From the NCBI RefSeq assembly GCF_003718735.1, contig NZ_CP033460.1, positions 1,612,001 to 1,676,000 of the forward strand: a DNA stretch of 64,000 nucleotides. Direction: 5' to 3'. Under the pieces are notes generated by a model. It worked only from the letters and a program-made list of their open reading frames with translations, was not told the DNA's origin and searched no databases. This document shows, piece by piece, positions 1-8,503 of the stretch; position 1 is the first letter of the stretch, and each line of letters begins with the position of its first letter. Position numbers and translations under genes: made by a program. The stretch comes from Staphylococcus debuckii (GTDB taxonomy: Bacteria > Bacillota > Bacilli > Staphylococcales > Staphylococcaceae).

Positions 1-87
1 GCGTCGCACTAACTCATCTTGAGTTTCAACCTGTTCAGTGGAAATGATTTCTCTGATTTTTATATGTCTAACTGATTTTTTAGCCAC
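1..87 (-). CDS. argR: Arginine repressor ArgR/AhrC, N-terminal fragment cut by the window edge
   Basis: Only the first 29 residues are inside the window, beginning (V/M)AKKSVRHIKIREIIS and continuing EQVETQDELVRR. This matches the start of the winged-helix DNA-binding domain of the ArgR/AhrC family, the hexameric arginine-dependent regulator of arginine biosynthesis and catabolism. The start is GTG at 87, with GAGGTG about 8 nt upstream; the frame stays open to position 1. In staphylococci and bacilli argR lies downstream of the xse-ispA genes and upstream of recN, which agrees with its place here. The arginine-binding C-terminal domain cannot be seen. Confidence 0.85.
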   Translation of the reverse strand, partial: MAKKSVRHIKIREIISTEQVETQDELVRR

Positions 88-231
88 TTATTAACACCTC
101 AAATTACGAATATTTATACAAGTATAGTATCATAATTTTTAATGAAAAGGCTAGTGATAGTCTTGAAGTATATCTTTAGTTATGTATAGAAATGTATCTT
201 TATGAACAAGTTTTTAATAATAAACAAGGGA

Positions 232-277
232 GCAGAACAGAAATAATATTGGTTAATATTATTTCGTCGTTCTGTCT
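232..277. repeat. Palindromic hairpin with GAAATAATATT arms
   Basis: The arms ACAGAAATAATATT and AATATTATTTC...TTCTGT fold into a long AT-rich hairpin with a four-base loop and a small internal loop. The same inner motif (GAAATAA ... TTATTTC) is found in the hairpins at 8441-8500 and 27974-28023. It sits between ispA and argR beside the cruciform repeat. It may be a transcription terminator or part of a compound intergenic repeat; the sequence does not decide. Confidence 0.55.
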
Positions 278-278
278 C

Positions 279-384
279 GGCAAGGCTAACTAGAATAGAA
301 AAAAGCTTGGAACAAGCGCATTTTCTATTCAGATAGCTACTGCCAGTTCAAAGAGAATAGCTGAGACATTATTATGTCCCAGCC
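279..384 (+). repeat. Dispersed cruciform intergenic repeat, copy A
   Basis: This copy matches the reverse complement of 9969-10075. A 21-nt block starting GGCAAGGCTAACTAG has one mismatch and a 28-nt block ending CTACTGCCAGTT has two; the middle is more divergent. Each copy has two parts: a roughly 65-nt imperfect inverted repeat (arms GCTAACTAGAATAGAAAA and TTTTCTATTCAGATAGC, with GCTTG/CAAGC in the loop of this copy), then a small hairpin with GAGACAT and ATGTCCC arms. The small hairpin lies just after the ispA stop and may also end that transcript. It contains no open frame. It looks like a small non-coding element of the BOX/RUP kind, but I cannot name a known family. Confidence 0.75.
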
Positions 385-397
385 TCATTTCAAGTCT

Positions 398-1273
398 TTA
401 ATGATCACGTTGATAAAACAATTGAGTCAGATACTCTAATTGAGAAGTATCATATGATGCTTCTCTTAATTTTTCAAGGCATTTTTCGGCCTGTTTAACG
501 TGGAACTCAAGCTTTTGTTCTGTTTTATCTTGGCCCAATAAAGTAACGTAAGTATTTTTATGATTTTTTTCATCGCTACCGACTGGTTTGCCTAATTTTT
601 CTTCGTCGCCATACACGTCTAATAAGTCATCTTTGATTTGGAAAATTAAGCCTAAGTGCTGACTATAATTCTCTAGTAACTCAGAAACCTCATCTGATGG
701 TTGGACTATAGTTACCGCAGCCATAATTGCAAACGTTAATAATGCACCGGTTTTTTCCTTATGGATGTGTTGCAAAGTTTCTAGTGAAATACTCTTGTTT
801 TCACTTTCCATATCTAGTGTTTGACCGCCAATCATACCTAAGTGGCCACTGGCATCTGACAATAGTTCCACTAATTTAATACGTGTCTGAGCATTTATGG
901 ATTCATCAGTACTGATTAGATGAAAAGCTTTGGTTAAAAGCGCGTCACCAGCTAGTAACGCTTTCCATTCACCATAAACCTTATGATTCGTCAATTTACC
1001 TCTACGATAATCATCATTATCCATAGCAGGTAAATCATCATGAATTAAAGAATAAGTATGGACCATTTCTAAAGCTAAAGCAGTTTGTATACCTTTTTCA
1101 TAGTTATCATCTTTAGAAAGCATTTTTAAAGTTTCGATTAATAAAACCGGTCTAATACGTTTCCCGCCTGCTTCTAAGGAATAGCGCATACTTTCTTCAA
1201 GGTTTGTTTTAAGTGGAGATGAAGGAATAGATTGTAAAAGTAGTTCGTTAATTTGATTCACTAATTTATTCAT
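398..1273 (-). CDS. ispA: Farnesyl diphosphate synthase / polyprenyl synthetase
   Basis: This is a cytosolic prenyl transferase that condenses dimethylallyl/geranyl diphosphate with isopentenyl diphosphate to give farnesyl diphosphate, the precursor of undecaprenol, menaquinone side chains and staphylococcal carotenoids. The first aspartate-rich motif is [10 protein letters not shown] (about residue 79) and the second is [13 protein letters not shown] (about residue 214). GGKRIRP, a substrate-binding signature, lies near residue 36. I chose the ATG at 1273 ([10 protein letters not shown]), which overlaps the xseB stop by 8 nt and gives 291 aa, close to the family length; an ATG at 1297 would add 8 residues. 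It is the last gene of the xseA-xseB-ispA set. Confidence 0.93.
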   Translation of the reverse strand: MNKLVNQINELLLQSIPSSPLKTNLEESMRYSLEAGGKRIRPVLLIETLKMLSKDDNYEKGIQTALALEMVHTYSLIHDDLPAMDNDDYRRGKLTNHKVYGEWKALLAGDALLTKAFHLISTDESINAQTRIKLVELLSDASGHLGMIGGQTLDMESENKSISLETLQHIHKEKTGALLTFAIMAAVTIVQPSDEVSELLENYSQHLGLIFQIKDDLLDVYGDEEKLGKPVGSDEKNHKNTYVTLLGQDKTEQKLEFHVKQAEKCLEKLREASYDTSQLEYLTQLFYQRDH

Positions 1274-1484
1274 CAGTTTGTTCAACTTCTTCGTCATTAT
1301 TTTTCATCAATTGATTTACTTTTTTCTCTGCATCTTTTAAAGTTTTATCACATGAGGCAGATAATTTCATACCTTTTTGATATAACTCCAATGCATCTTC
1401 TAAAGAGACAGCTTCGTTATCTAACTTTTTTACAATCGTTTCTAATTCTTCCATCATTTCTTCAAAAGTTTGATTATTACTCAT
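1266..1484 (-). CDS. xseB: Exodeoxyribonuclease VII small subunit
   Basis: XseB is the small subunit of exonuclease VII, several copies of which bind one XseA to degrade single-stranded DNA into short oligonucleotides. The protein has 72 residues ([14 protein letters not shown]...). It shows the family pattern [16 protein letters not shown]...[15 protein letters not shown], a helical hairpin. The start at 1484 is preferred to the ATG at 1490 because AAGGGG lies 8 nt before 1484 but almost touches 1490. It overlaps the xseA end by 8 nt and the ispA start by 8 nt, so the three genes are probably translationally coupled. Confidence 0.95.
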   Translation of the reverse strand: MSNNQTFEEMMEELETIVKKLDNEAVSLEDALELYQKGMKLSASCDKTLKDAEKKVNQLMKNNDEEVEQTDE

Positions 1485-2817
1485 TATCATTACCCCTTAC
1501 TTTCTTAACAATTGCATCTACAGTACCATCTTTCATCTGTAAATTAATTTCGTCATTAGTTTTCAAGGATTGAGCGCTTGTAACAACTTGGTCTTCTTTA
1601 TTTACAATTGTATAGCCTCGCAACATTGTATTTGAAGGACTTAAGTTATTTAAAGTTTCGACTCTTTGGCTCAATTGCTTTTTAGAATTTTCCAACACAT
1701 TTGTAATAGATTTATTAAGTGATTCATGTAATTGAAGTCTTGTTTGCATACCTTGTAAAGTTTGTTGTTTCAAGTCTCGTAAATTCAAGCGGTTGGCTAA
1801 TAGTTGAAGTTGTTGTTGTGAACGTTCAAGTTTAGCCTTTATCGAAAGATTCATTTGACGTTCTAAGTCGTCTCTTCTTTGGATTTGCTGATCATATAAC
1901 AACGATGGCTGTTTGAATTTATAATATGAAGACACGTGTTCTAAGTGTTTTTTCTTATTATTAATGAGTTGAAAAATTTGTCGTGAAAGATGCAGTTCCA
2001 TTTGTTTAATGTACTGACTTAATTCGACTTGATCTGGAGTCGCCATAACGGCTGCTTGTGTCGGTGTAGCTGCTCTTACATCGGCTACAAAGTCACTGAG
2101 TGTAAAATCCGTTTCATGTCCTACAGCTGAGATGACAGGTGTTTCAGCTTCGAAAATAGCTCTGACAACTTCTTCTTCGTTGAAATTCCATAAATCTTCT
2201 ATAGAACCTCCGCCACGTCCGACAATAATGACATCTGCTCCTAATGTATCTGCATATTTGATTTTTTCAACAATATCATTTTTAGCTTGTTCTCCTTGAA
2301 CAAGTGTACTGATTTGTATTTGTTCTACTAAAGGATAGCGACTATTAATAGTCGAGTGAATGTCCCTGATAGCTGCACCAGTACTAGCAGTGAGCACAGC
2401 AATTTTTTGTGGGAATTTCGTTATGGGCTTCTTGTGTATTTCATCAAATAAGCCTTGTTTTTTCAGTTCCTTTTTAAGGGCTTCTAATTTTTGGTATAAA
2501 TTTCCTATACCGTCTAAGTGCATTTTAGATACGTAAATTTGATAATTGCCACGACGTTCATAAACTGAAACACGTGCTTCAATGAGGACTTCATCGCCCT
2601 CTTTAGGTTTGAAATCCAATTTGTTTGCTTGCGCTTTAAACATCATCGCATTGACTACACTGTTTTTATCTTTCAAGTTGAAATATAAATGACCGCTGCT
2701 ATGCTTTTTGAAATTAGAAAGCTCCCCTTTTAAAAGTACAGACTGCAGATGAGGATCTTGATCAAATTTATATTTAATATATTTAGTTAGCGCTGTTACA
2801 CTTAAATAATCAGACAT
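1477..2817 (-). CDS. xseA: Exodeoxyribonuclease VII large subunit
   Basis: This is the catalytic subunit of exonuclease VII. The 446-residue protein has an N-terminal OB-fold (about residues 1-100, [14 protein letters not shown]... HLYFNLKD), a nuclease domain containing [13 protein letters not shown] and [15 protein letters not shown] (about 135-260), a long coiled coil (about 270-400) and a short C-terminal segment ([15 protein letters not shown]). The start is ATG at 2817 with GAGTG 6 nt upstream; an in-frame GTG three codons earlier would place the Shine-Dalgarno inside the gene. nusB lies 15 nt upstream on the same strand. Confidence 0.95.
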   Translation of the reverse strand: MSDYLSVTALTKYIKYKFDQDPHLQSVLLKGELSNFKKHSSGHLYFNLKDKNSVVNAMMFKAQANKLDFKPKEGDEVLIEARVSVYERRGNYQIYVSKMHLDGIGNLYQKLEALKKELKKQGLFDEIHKKPITKFPQKIAVLTASTGAAIRDIHSTINSRYPLVEQIQISTLVQGEQAKNDIVEKIKYADTLGADVIIVGRGGGSIEDLWNFNEEEVVRAIFEAETPVISAVGHETDFTLSDFVADVRAATPTQAAVMATPDQVELSQYIKQMELHLSRQIFQLINNKKKHLEHVSSYYKFKQPSLLYDQQIQRRDDLERQMNLSIKAKLERSQQQLQLLANRLNLRDLKQQTLQGMQTRLQLHESLNKSITNVLENSKKQLSQRVETLNNLSPSNTMLRGYTIVNKEDQVVTSAQSLKTNDEINLQMKDGTVDAIVKKVRGNDNE

Positions 2818-2832
2818 AATTATCACTCAATC

Positions 2833-3222
2833 TTATTGATTTAAATTACTAAGAACACCATTGATAAAACGATAATGGTCGTCATCACTGTATTGCTTTG
2901 CTAATTCAACTGCTTCGTTGATAATAACTTTTGGAGGTGTATCGCTATTTGCAAGTTCAAATGCCGCCATACGTAAAATAATGCGGTCTGTCTTGAGCAA
3001 ACGAGAAATTTTCCAATCCTTTAAATTTTGTTGGATTTTTTCATCTAAAACAGGTTGATGGTCTTTGACTCCAGAAACTAACCAATGAATAAAATCAAAC
3101 TCTAAATCGGGATGATCATCTTTTATAAAGTTAATTGCTTCATCGATAGATAAATCTGTATTTTCCATTTCAAGTTGGAATAATGCTTGAAATGCTTGGC
3201 TTCTTGATTCTTTAAGACTCAT
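2833..3222 (-). CDS. nusB: Transcription antitermination factor NusB
   Basis: NusB binds boxA RNA together with S10 (NusE) and supports rRNA antitermination. The 129-residue all-helical protein has [14 protein letters not shown] at its N-terminus and the conserved C-terminal pattern [30 protein letters not shown] followed by FINGVLS. The start has AAGGAG 8 nt upstream. It sits between yqhY and xseA, the usual Firmicutes order. Length and motifs are typical. Confidence 0.95.
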   Translation of the reverse strand: MSLKESRSQAFQALFQLEMENTDLSIDEAINFIKDDHPDLEFDFIHWLVSGVKDHQPVLDEKIQQNLKDWKISRLLKTDRIILRMAAFELANSDTPPKVIINEAVELAKQYSDDDHYRFINGVLSNLNQ

Positions 3223-3242
3223 GGGAGTTACTCCTTTATTTC

Positions 3243-3614
3243 TTATTTCTTAGTGTTTTCAACTTCGATATGTGTAATATGAATGTTGATTTGTTTAGGA
3301 ACTATTGTAGTCATTGTACTTAAAGAGTTGTAAATTGTTTCTTGAATTTTTGTAGCTGTTTTAGAAATATTAATGCCATATTTGAATTCACAGAATACAT
3401 CTATATAAATACCATCATCTTTTGTTTCTAATTTAATTCCTCTTGTTAAATTTTTGCGGTTCAACTTTTCAGGAGAAGCATTTTTAAGTTCAGCAAAATG
3501 GCCATATAAGCCATCGATTTCTGAAGTTGCAATACTTGCAATTGAAATGAGAACTTCTGGGGAAATTTCAACTTTGCCTAAATCTTTATGGTTGTTATCT
3601 AAGACCTTTACCAT
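3243..3614 (-). CDS. yqhY: Asp23/Gls24 family envelope stress protein YqhY
   Basis: This 123-residue protein belongs to the Asp23/Gls24 family: [23 protein letters not shown] near residues 18-40, and a central beta-rich part [15 protein letters not shown] followed by [12 protein letters not shown]. YqhY is cytosolic and conserved next to accB-accC in Firmicutes. In Bacillus subtilis its loss is reported to select mutations in acetyl-CoA carboxylase, which suggests it moderates that enzyme. Here it directly follows accC (33 nt gap), in keeping with that link. A strong AAAGGAGG sequence precedes its ATG. The biochemical activity is unknown. Confidence 0.9.
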   Translation of the reverse strand: MVKVLDNNHKDLGKVEISPEVLISIASIATSEIDGLYGHFAELKNASPEKLNRKNLTRGIKLETKDDGIYIDVFCEFKYGINISKTATKIQETIYNSLSTMTTIVPKQINIHITHIEVENTKK

Positions 3615-3647
3615 ATATATTCCTCCTTTTTAAGCTCTTATTCTAAG

Positions 3648-5003
3648 CTATTCTTCGTCATTCATAATGTTGTTTTGTTCTAAGAACTTAGTACTATATT
3701 CTCCGCCTCTGAAGATATCATTTTGTAAAAGACGTATATGGAAAGGAATAGTAGTATCAATACCAAGTACCAAGTATTCACTTAAAGCACGCATACCCGC
3801 CATGATTGCTTCTTCTCTGTTTGGCTCATGCACAATAAGTTTAGCCACCATAGAGTCATAATATGGTGGAATTGAGTAATTAGTATAACAAGCAGACTCT
3901 ACTCTCACTCCATAGCCCCCTGGTGCAAGATATTGTGTGATTTTTCCTGGAGAAGGCATAAAGTTTTTGTATGGATTTTCTGCATTGATACGAAATTCCA
4001 TAGCGTGACCGTTGATTTTAATATCCTCTTGAGTAAATGGTAATGGTTCTCCCATGGCTACTAGGAGTTGTAATTTAACTAAATCTACACCAGTGACCAT
4101 TTCAGTGACTGGATGTTCTACTTGAATTCTGGTATTCATTTCCATAAAGTAAAAATCATCCGTATCTAAATCGTAGATATATTCAATTGTACCTGCATTT
4201 TCGTAATTAACGGCTTTGGCAGCTCGAATAGATGCAGCCCCCATTTCAGCTCTCTTTTCAGCTGTAAGTATAGGAGATGGTGCTTCTTCCACAAGCTTTT
4301 GCATTCTTCTTTGAATGGTACAATCACGCTCACCTAGTTGAATGACATTACCGAATTGATCTCCAATAATTTGAAATTCAATATGTCTGAAATTCTCAAT
4401 GAATTTTTCCAGATATAATCCGCCATTGCCGAATGCAGTTTCAGCTTCTTGTTGTGTCATTTTATATCCGTTTTCCAATTCTTTTTCATCTCTGGCCACA
4501 CGAATACCTTTACCGCCGCCTCCTGCTGTAGCTTTGATGATTACTGGATAACCAATGTCTTTTGCAGTTTTTTTAGCGGCAGCGATTGATTCGACTAATC
4601 CGTCACTACCTGGCACTACAGGCACATCAGCATTAATCATTTCTTCTTTCGCTACGTCTTTGATTCCTATTTTTTGAATAGATTCATAGCTAGGACCAAT
4701 AAATTTTAATTGACAGGCTTCACATAACTCTGCGAAGTCTCCATTTTCTGATAAAAATCCGTAACCTGGATGAACCGCATCACAACCAGTTGAAGTTGCG
4801 ATGGATAAGATGTTCGGAATATTTAAATAAGAGTCTTTCGATTGTGTAGGACCGACACAGTATGCTTCATCCGCCATTTGAGTATGTAAAGCGTCTTTAT
4901 CCCCTTCAGAATATATAGCAACCGTGTGTAATCCTAAATCTTTACAAGCTCTTATTATTCTAACGGCAATTTCACCGCGGTTTGCAATTAATACTTTTTT
5001 CAT
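3648..5003 (-). CDS. accC: Acetyl-CoA carboxylase, biotin carboxylase subunit
   Basis: AccC carboxylates the biotin on AccB using ATP and bicarbonate, the first half-reaction of malonyl-CoA synthesis. The 451-residue protein begins KKVLIANRGEIAVRIIRA (biotin carboxylase N-terminal domain). It has the ATP-grasp glycine loop KATAGGGGKGIRV near residue 160 and the catalytic/metal region FMEMNTRIQVEHPVTE near residue 290. The C-terminal domain ends around IPFHIRLLQND. It lies 2 nt after accB, so the two are surely one transcript, read from the promoter at 5518-5546. Confidence 0.97.
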   Translation of the reverse strand: MKKVLIANRGEIAVRIIRACKDLGLHTVAIYSEGDKDALHTQMADEAYCVGPTQSKDSYLNIPNILSIATSTGCDAVHPGYGFLSENGDFAELCEACQLKFIGPSYESIQKIGIKDVAKEEMINADVPVVPGSDGLVESIAAAKKTAKDIGYPVIIKATAGGGGKGIRVARDEKELENGYKMTQQEAETAFGNGGLYLEKFIENFRHIEFQIIGDQFGNVIQLGERDCTIQRRMQKLVEEAPSPILTAEKRAEMGAASIRAAKAVNYENAGTIEYIYDLDTDDFYFMEMNTRIQVEHPVTEMVTGVDLVKLQLLVAMGEPLPFTQEDIKINGHAMEFRINAENPYKNFMPSPGKITQYLAPGGYGVRVESACYTNYSIPPYYDSMVAKLIVHEPNREEAIMAGMRALSEYLVLGIDTTIPFHIRLLQNDIFRGGEYSTKFLEQNNIMNDEE

Positions 5004-5005
5004 AA

Positions 5006-5479
5006 TTATTTCACCTTGAATAACGGTTGGCCATACTCTACCATTTGTCCGTCTTCAACTAAGATTTCAGTGATTTCCCCAGAGATTTCAGCTTGAATTT
5101 CATTAAATAATTTCATCGCTTCTAAAATACAAACCGTTGTATCATTAGATACGGTATCCCCAACTTGAACGTAAGCACCTTCTTCAGGTGATGGTGATTT
5201 GTAGAAAGTTCCTACCATTGGTGCATTAATTGTTTTACCTAAATCTTCTTCACCGGCAGAAGCAGCTGGTTCATTGTTTGCTGTACTGTCATTTTGTACT
5301 GGAGCTGGCGCAGCAGCTTGAGTAGCCATTGGTTGTTGTGAAATCTGAGGTGTAATAATTTCTCGTTCTTTTTCTTTCTTTAAGTTAATAACACTGCCTT
5401 TATTGTCTTCTATATTAATTTCGGTAAGGTTTGAGTTATCTAATATCTCAATTAATTCCTTAATTTCTTTAAAGTTCAT
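5006..5479 (-). CDS. accB: Acetyl-CoA carboxylase biotin carboxyl carrier protein
   Basis: AccB carries the covalently bound biotin that shuttles carboxylate between AccC and AccAD. The 157-residue protein has an N-terminal MNFKEIKELIEILDNSN segment, a flexible Ala/Pro/Gln-rich linker (about residues 45-75), and a C-terminal biotinyl domain from about residue 80. The biotinylation site is Lys123 in EAMKLFNEI; the thumb region PSPEEGAYV is present. It is the first gene of accB-accC-yqhY-nusB. Its ribosome binding site is GAAGGAG. AccA and AccD are not in this window. Confidence 0.97.
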   Translation of the reverse strand: MNFKEIKELIEILDNSNLTEINIEDNKGSVINLKKEKEREIITPQISQQPMATQAAAPAPVQNDSTANNEPAASAGEEDLGKTINAPMVGTFYKSPSPEEGAYVQVGDTVSNDTTVCILEAMKLFNEIQAEISGEITEILVEDGQMVEYGQPLFKVK

Positions 5480-5517
5480 AGTACTACTCCTTCAGATTGT
5501 TTTTACTCTTCTTGTAC

Positions 5518-5546
5518 ATTTTACTCGAGTGAAATTCCCAATTCAA
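5518..5546 (-). promoter_or_regulatory. Predicted SigA promoter of accB-accC
   Basis: On the minus strand, TTGAAT (5541-5546) and TAAAAT (5518-5523) are separated by exactly 17 nt and lie about 39 nt upstream of the accB start. This is the only good housekeeping promoter I found in front of the operon. Confidence 0.55.
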
Positions 5547-5623
5547 GCATATCACTGCTACTATGTACAGAGTCCAGATTCAAAATAGTTATTAATTTTT
5601 GTTAAAAGAAAAACCCCTCTTCT

Positions 5624-5699
5624 CTTAAACATCAATAACAAGTGCGAATAAAATTATAACATAATCTCATCTGCACTTGTTTGAAATTTGATATTTAAG
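5624..5699 (-). terminator. Long interrupted hairpin between efp and accB
   Basis: Two nested inverted repeats, CTTAAACATCAA/TTGATATTTAAG (outer) and ACAAGTGC/GCACTTGT (inner), enclose a 27-nt AT-rich loop. On the minus strand the structure follows efp and is followed after about 10 nt by GGGGTTTTTCTTTT. That position suits a terminator for efp. The size, and the gap between stem and U-run, are unusual for a simple one, so a structured RNA is also possible. Confidence 0.5.
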
Positions 5700-5728
5700 C
5701 AAAGAAAGGTTGGATACATTAACAAATA

Positions 5729-6286
5729 TTAAGCTCTAGAAACATAGCTGCCATCACCAGTATTGATGACAAGTACATCGCCTTCGTTAACGAAAAGAGG
5801 TACATTTAAAGTGTAACCTGTTTCTACAGTTGCTGATTTTGTTGCTCCAGTTGCAGTATCACCTTTAATACCAGGTTCTGTTTCAGTAACTGTCAATTCA
5901 ACAGTTTTAGGTAATTCGACTCCGATAGTTTCGCCTTCGTAACTTTGAATTTGAACTTCCATGTTAGCTTTTAAAAACTTCAATTCATCTTCAAGATAAT
6001 CGCCAGGCAATTCTGTTTGTTCGAAAGTTTGGTTATCCATGAACACATGCATGTCGCCATCAGCATACAAATATTGCATACGGCGGTTTTCAATCATAGC
6101 TTGTTCTACTTTTTCTCCAGCACGGAAAGTTTTTTCTTGAATCGCTCCTGTACGTAAATTACGTAATTTTGAGCGGACAAAAGCTGAACCTTTACCTGGT
6201 TTTACATGTTGGAAATCAATAACTTTCCAAATGCCATTATCTACTGAAATTGTTAAACCTGTTTTAAAATCATTAACCGAAATCAT
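5729..6286 (-). CDS. efp: Elongation factor P
   Basis: EF-P enters ribosomes stalled at consecutive prolines and promotes peptide bond formation. The 185-residue protein has the three-domain layout. Domain I carries [12 protein letters not shown], in which Lys32 is the residue modified in several lineages. The C-terminal EF-P signature [20 protein letters not shown] is near the end. GAGGAGG precedes the ATG. It lies 27 nt after the prolidase gene, the conserved yqhT-efp order of Firmicutes. Confidence 0.97.
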   Translation of the reverse strand: MISVNDFKTGLTISVDNGIWKVIDFQHVKPGKGSAFVRSKLRNLRTGAIQEKTFRAGEKVEQAMIENRRMQYLYADGDMHVFMDNQTFEQTELPGDYLEDELKFLKANMEVQIQSYEGETIGVELPKTVELTVTETEPGIKGDTATGATKSATVETGYTLNVPLFVNEGDVLVINTGDGSYVSRA

Positions 6287-6313
6287 TCAGTTTCCTCCTC
6301 ATATACGCTTTCA

Positions 6314-7372
6314 TTATAAAATAATAAGGTCTTTTGTGCATTTAGTAAAGACTTCATTACCATTTTCGGTAATTAATATATCATCTTCTATACGAATGCC
6401 GCCTAATCCTTCTAAATAAATACCCGGTTCTACTGTGACGCAATTATTCGGAACTAATTTTTTATCCACTGTTTTCGCAAGCATAGGTTGTTCGTGGATT
6501 TCTAAACCGATACCATGACCTGTTGAATGGCCGAAATATTCGCCATAACCATGTTCTGCAATAATATCTCTTGCAATAGCATCTGCCTCTTTCCCAGTCA
6601 TGCCTGCTTTGATTTGATTTACGGCAGCTTGTTGTGCTTCTAAAACAATATTATAAACTTCTACGAGTTTAGGATCAGGCTGTCCTATTGCAAATGTGCG
6701 CGTGATATCTGAGACATATCCATTGTAGTAAGCACCGAAATCTAAAGTGATCATATCTCCTTCTTCAATTTTCTTATCACTGGCTACACCGTGAGGCAAT
6801 GCACCTCTATATCCTGAAGCAACAATAGTATCGAATGAAGGACCGCTTGCCCCTAAATGTAACATTTTGCTTTCTAATTCAGCTTTTAACTCTTGCTCAG
6901 TCATTCCTACTTTTGCAATTGATAAGATATATTCGTATGTTTTGTCTACAATTTCAGCTGCTTTTTTGATAGTTTCAATTTCATTTTGATCTTTTACAGC
7001 TCGGATATCCTCAATAGCATCAGAAATACTTTCTAAAGAAATTTGTGCTTTATTGAGTTCTAAGTAAGTATCGTAGCTTACAATGTGACCTTCAAAACCG
7101 ACTTTTTCGACTTTTAATTGGTTTAATAAAGCAACGACTTCAGGAATTAAGCCTTGTGAACGATTAACGATTTCAAAATCAGGTGCTTGATTAGATGCTT
7201 GATCAATGTAACGGAAATCTGTGACTAAGTATCTTTCTTGAGGGGTAATCACTAAGGCACCGCTAGTACCTGTGAATCCTGACAAGTATCTTCTATTAAA
7301 ATCTGATAAAATAATTACAGCATCTAACCCTTTTTCATTCATAAATGAATTTAATTTATCAATTCTAGACAT
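6314..7372 (-). CDS. Xaa-Pro aminopeptidase / prolidase family protein (YqhT type)
   Basis: This 352-residue protein is an M24-family metallopeptidase that hydrolyses the bond before proline in small peptides. The N-terminal creatinase-like domain (about 1-125) starts MSRIDKLNSFMNEKGLDAV. The pita-bread catalytic domain holds the dinuclear metal ligands in LDFGAYYNGYVSDITRTF, GHSTGHGIGLEIHE, VEPGIYLEG and GGIRIEDD. AGGAGG precedes the ATG. It is followed at once by efp, and both concern proline-rich peptides. Whether the true substrate is a dipeptide or a longer peptide cannot be read from the sequence. Confidence 0.92.
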   Translation of the reverse strand: MSRIDKLNSFMNEKGLDAVIILSDFNRRYLSGFTGTSGALVITPQERYLVTDFRYIDQASNQAPDFEIVNRSQGLIPEVVALLNQLKVEKVGFEGHIVSYDTYLELNKAQISLESISDAIEDIRAVKDQNEIETIKKAAEIVDKTYEYILSIAKVGMTEQELKAELESKMLHLGASGPSFDTIVASGYRGALPHGVASDKKIEEGDMITLDFGAYYNGYVSDITRTFAIGQPDPKLVEVYNIVLEAQQAAVNQIKAGMTGKEADAIARDIIAEHGYGEYFGHSTGHGIGLEIHEQPMLAKTVDKKLVPNNCVTVEPGIYLEGLGGIRIEDDILITENGNEVFTKCTKDLIIL

Positions 7373-7611
7373 TCTGATTCCTCCTATGTAATGAAAACCA
7401 ACGATTAATTATATCCTATAAAGTTTCCTCTATTATTCTATATTTAAATCTTATCATAAACACCGATTGAACTATAAAGTTATGTACTGAAGATTCAAAA
7501 TTATTAGTTATGAACATTAGATCCATCCCAAAGAGTAGCAATAATAAGATTCTATAGAGAAAATATGATAAAATATGACTACAATTATTGCTTAGAGATT
7601 GGAAGATTATT

Positions 7612-8199
7612 ATGAAAAAAGTATTAACCACTATGCTTGGAGCATCTATTCTATTATCTGGCTGCGGGAGTCAAAATCTCGGGCCTTTAGAACATAAAAC
7701 AACAAAGTTAAGAGAAGAAAATCATCAACTGAAATTAGATAATCAAGAACTCAACCAACAAATCAGTGATTTAAAAGACAAAGAAAAATCATTAAAAGCA
7801 GATAAGGATAATACCAAAGCTGCAGCAGAAAATGATTTAAAAACAAAATCAGCTAATGCTTCTTCTGAGTATTACCAACAAGTAACGGAAACATTAAATA
7901 ATTATCATAATCTCGAAGCAGATGTTGATAAAAATAAACGTGACGAAAAAGTAGTCAGTAAACTAGATAAGGTTGTGACCGATTTGCAAAGTGCAAATGA
8001 TAAGTATAAATTAGATCGGGAACAAGGAAAAATGTCTGAGGAAGACAAAGCTGAAGATAAAAATATAGAGAAGTTGAATAAAAATTTAGTTAGTGCATTT
8101 AAAACAATTCGTGACGGATATTCAAAAAAAGATATGAAGAAAATTAAACAAGGACAAAATCAACTTTCACAAGTTAACGTTAAAAATCCTCAGTCTTAA
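7612..8199 (+). CDS. Putative cell-wall-binding lipoprotein (YkyA-like)
   Basis: The protein (195 aa from the ATG at 7612) has a lipoprotein signal MKKVLTTMLGASILLSGCGS with lipobox LSGC, so it should be lipidated and anchored outside the membrane. The rest is highly charged and helical: HKTTKLREENHQLKLDN and QELNQQISDLKDKEKSL form a coiled coil, and the C-terminal half is Lys/Asp-rich helix. The family resembles YkyA-like lipoproteins of Firmicutes; the assignment is tentative and no function is established. An upstream ATG-less extension was rejected because GGAAG precedes the lipoprotein start. A TGATAAAAT extended -10 sequence lies at 7566-7574. Confidence 0.75.
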   Translation: MKKVLTTMLGASILLSGCGSQNLGPLEHKTTKLREENHQLKLDNQELNQQISDLKDKEKSLKADKDNTKAAAENDLKTKSANASSEYYQQVTETLNNYHNLEADVDKNKRDEKVVSKLDKVVTDLQSANDKYKLDREQGKMSEEDKAEDKNIEKLNKNLVSAFKTIRDGYSKKDMKKIKQGQNQLSQVNVKNPQS

Positions 8200-8225
8200 G
8201 GCAATAGTTTTAAAGAGGTGAACAA

Positions 8226-8429
8226 ATGATTAAAAAAATATTATTCTATGCTGTATTGTTGGTTGCATTAATTGGATTAATTACTAATTTAGATGCTATA
8301 TTATTTTCATTAGTCAGAATGGTGATCAGCCTAGCAATATTAGCGGGCCTAGCATATTTAGTATACTTCTTTTTCTTCTTAACAGAAGATCAAAGAAAAT
8401 ATAAAAAAGCCCGTTGGAAATATAAATGA
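8226..8429 (+). CDS. Small two-helix membrane protein (SA1362-like)
   Basis: This 67-residue hypothetical protein has two hydrophobic segments: residues about 4-24 (ILFYAVLLVALIGLITNL) and about 27-52 (LVRMVISLAILAGLAYLVYF). A short basic tail follows, QRKYKKARWKYK, likely cytoplasmic. AAGAGGTG lies 6 nt upstream of the ATG, and it starts 26 nt after the lipoprotein gene, so they are probably cotranscribed. The terminator at 8441-8500 follows. It matches my memory of a small staphylococcal protein of unknown function in the same place in S. aureus. Confidence 0.8.
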   Translation: MIKKILFYAVLLVALIGLITNLDAILFSLVRMVISLAILAGLAYLVYFFFFLTEDQRKYKKARWKYK

Positions 8430-8440
8430 CGTAATAGATA

Positions 8441-8500
8441 AAAAAAGAGTGGAATCGAAATAACATTTATTAAGATTATTTCGTGATTCCACTCTTTTTT
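8441..8500. terminator. Bidirectional terminator between the small membrane protein gene and lipM
   Basis: A long hairpin with arms AAAAAAGAGTGGAATC and GATTCCACTCTTTTTT has an inner GAAATAA/TTATTTC stem. A-runs and T-runs flank it on both sides, so it can end the plus-strand transcript from 7612-8429 and the minus-strand lipM transcript. The genes converge on it. Confidence 0.85.
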
Positions 8501-8503
8501 ATT

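Larger units (their letters stand above)
88..397. other. ispA-argR intergenic region of 310 nt, no gene
   Basis: No convincing coding frame is present. The right part (279-384) is one copy of a dispersed cruciform repeat that recurs at 9969-10075. The part around 232-277 holds a hairpin whose arms share GAAATAATATT with its complement. The left 100 nt are AT-rich and carry the ribosome binding site of argR. The argR promoter probably lies around 100-170, but I could not find a -35/-10 pair with good spacing. Confidence 0.6.

Noticed and set aside
7416..7631. 71-residue minus-strand frame between the prolidase gene and the lipoprotein gene
   Set aside because: Its hydrophobic translation comes from AT-rich sequence opposite the lipoprotein promoter; no Shine-Dalgarno.
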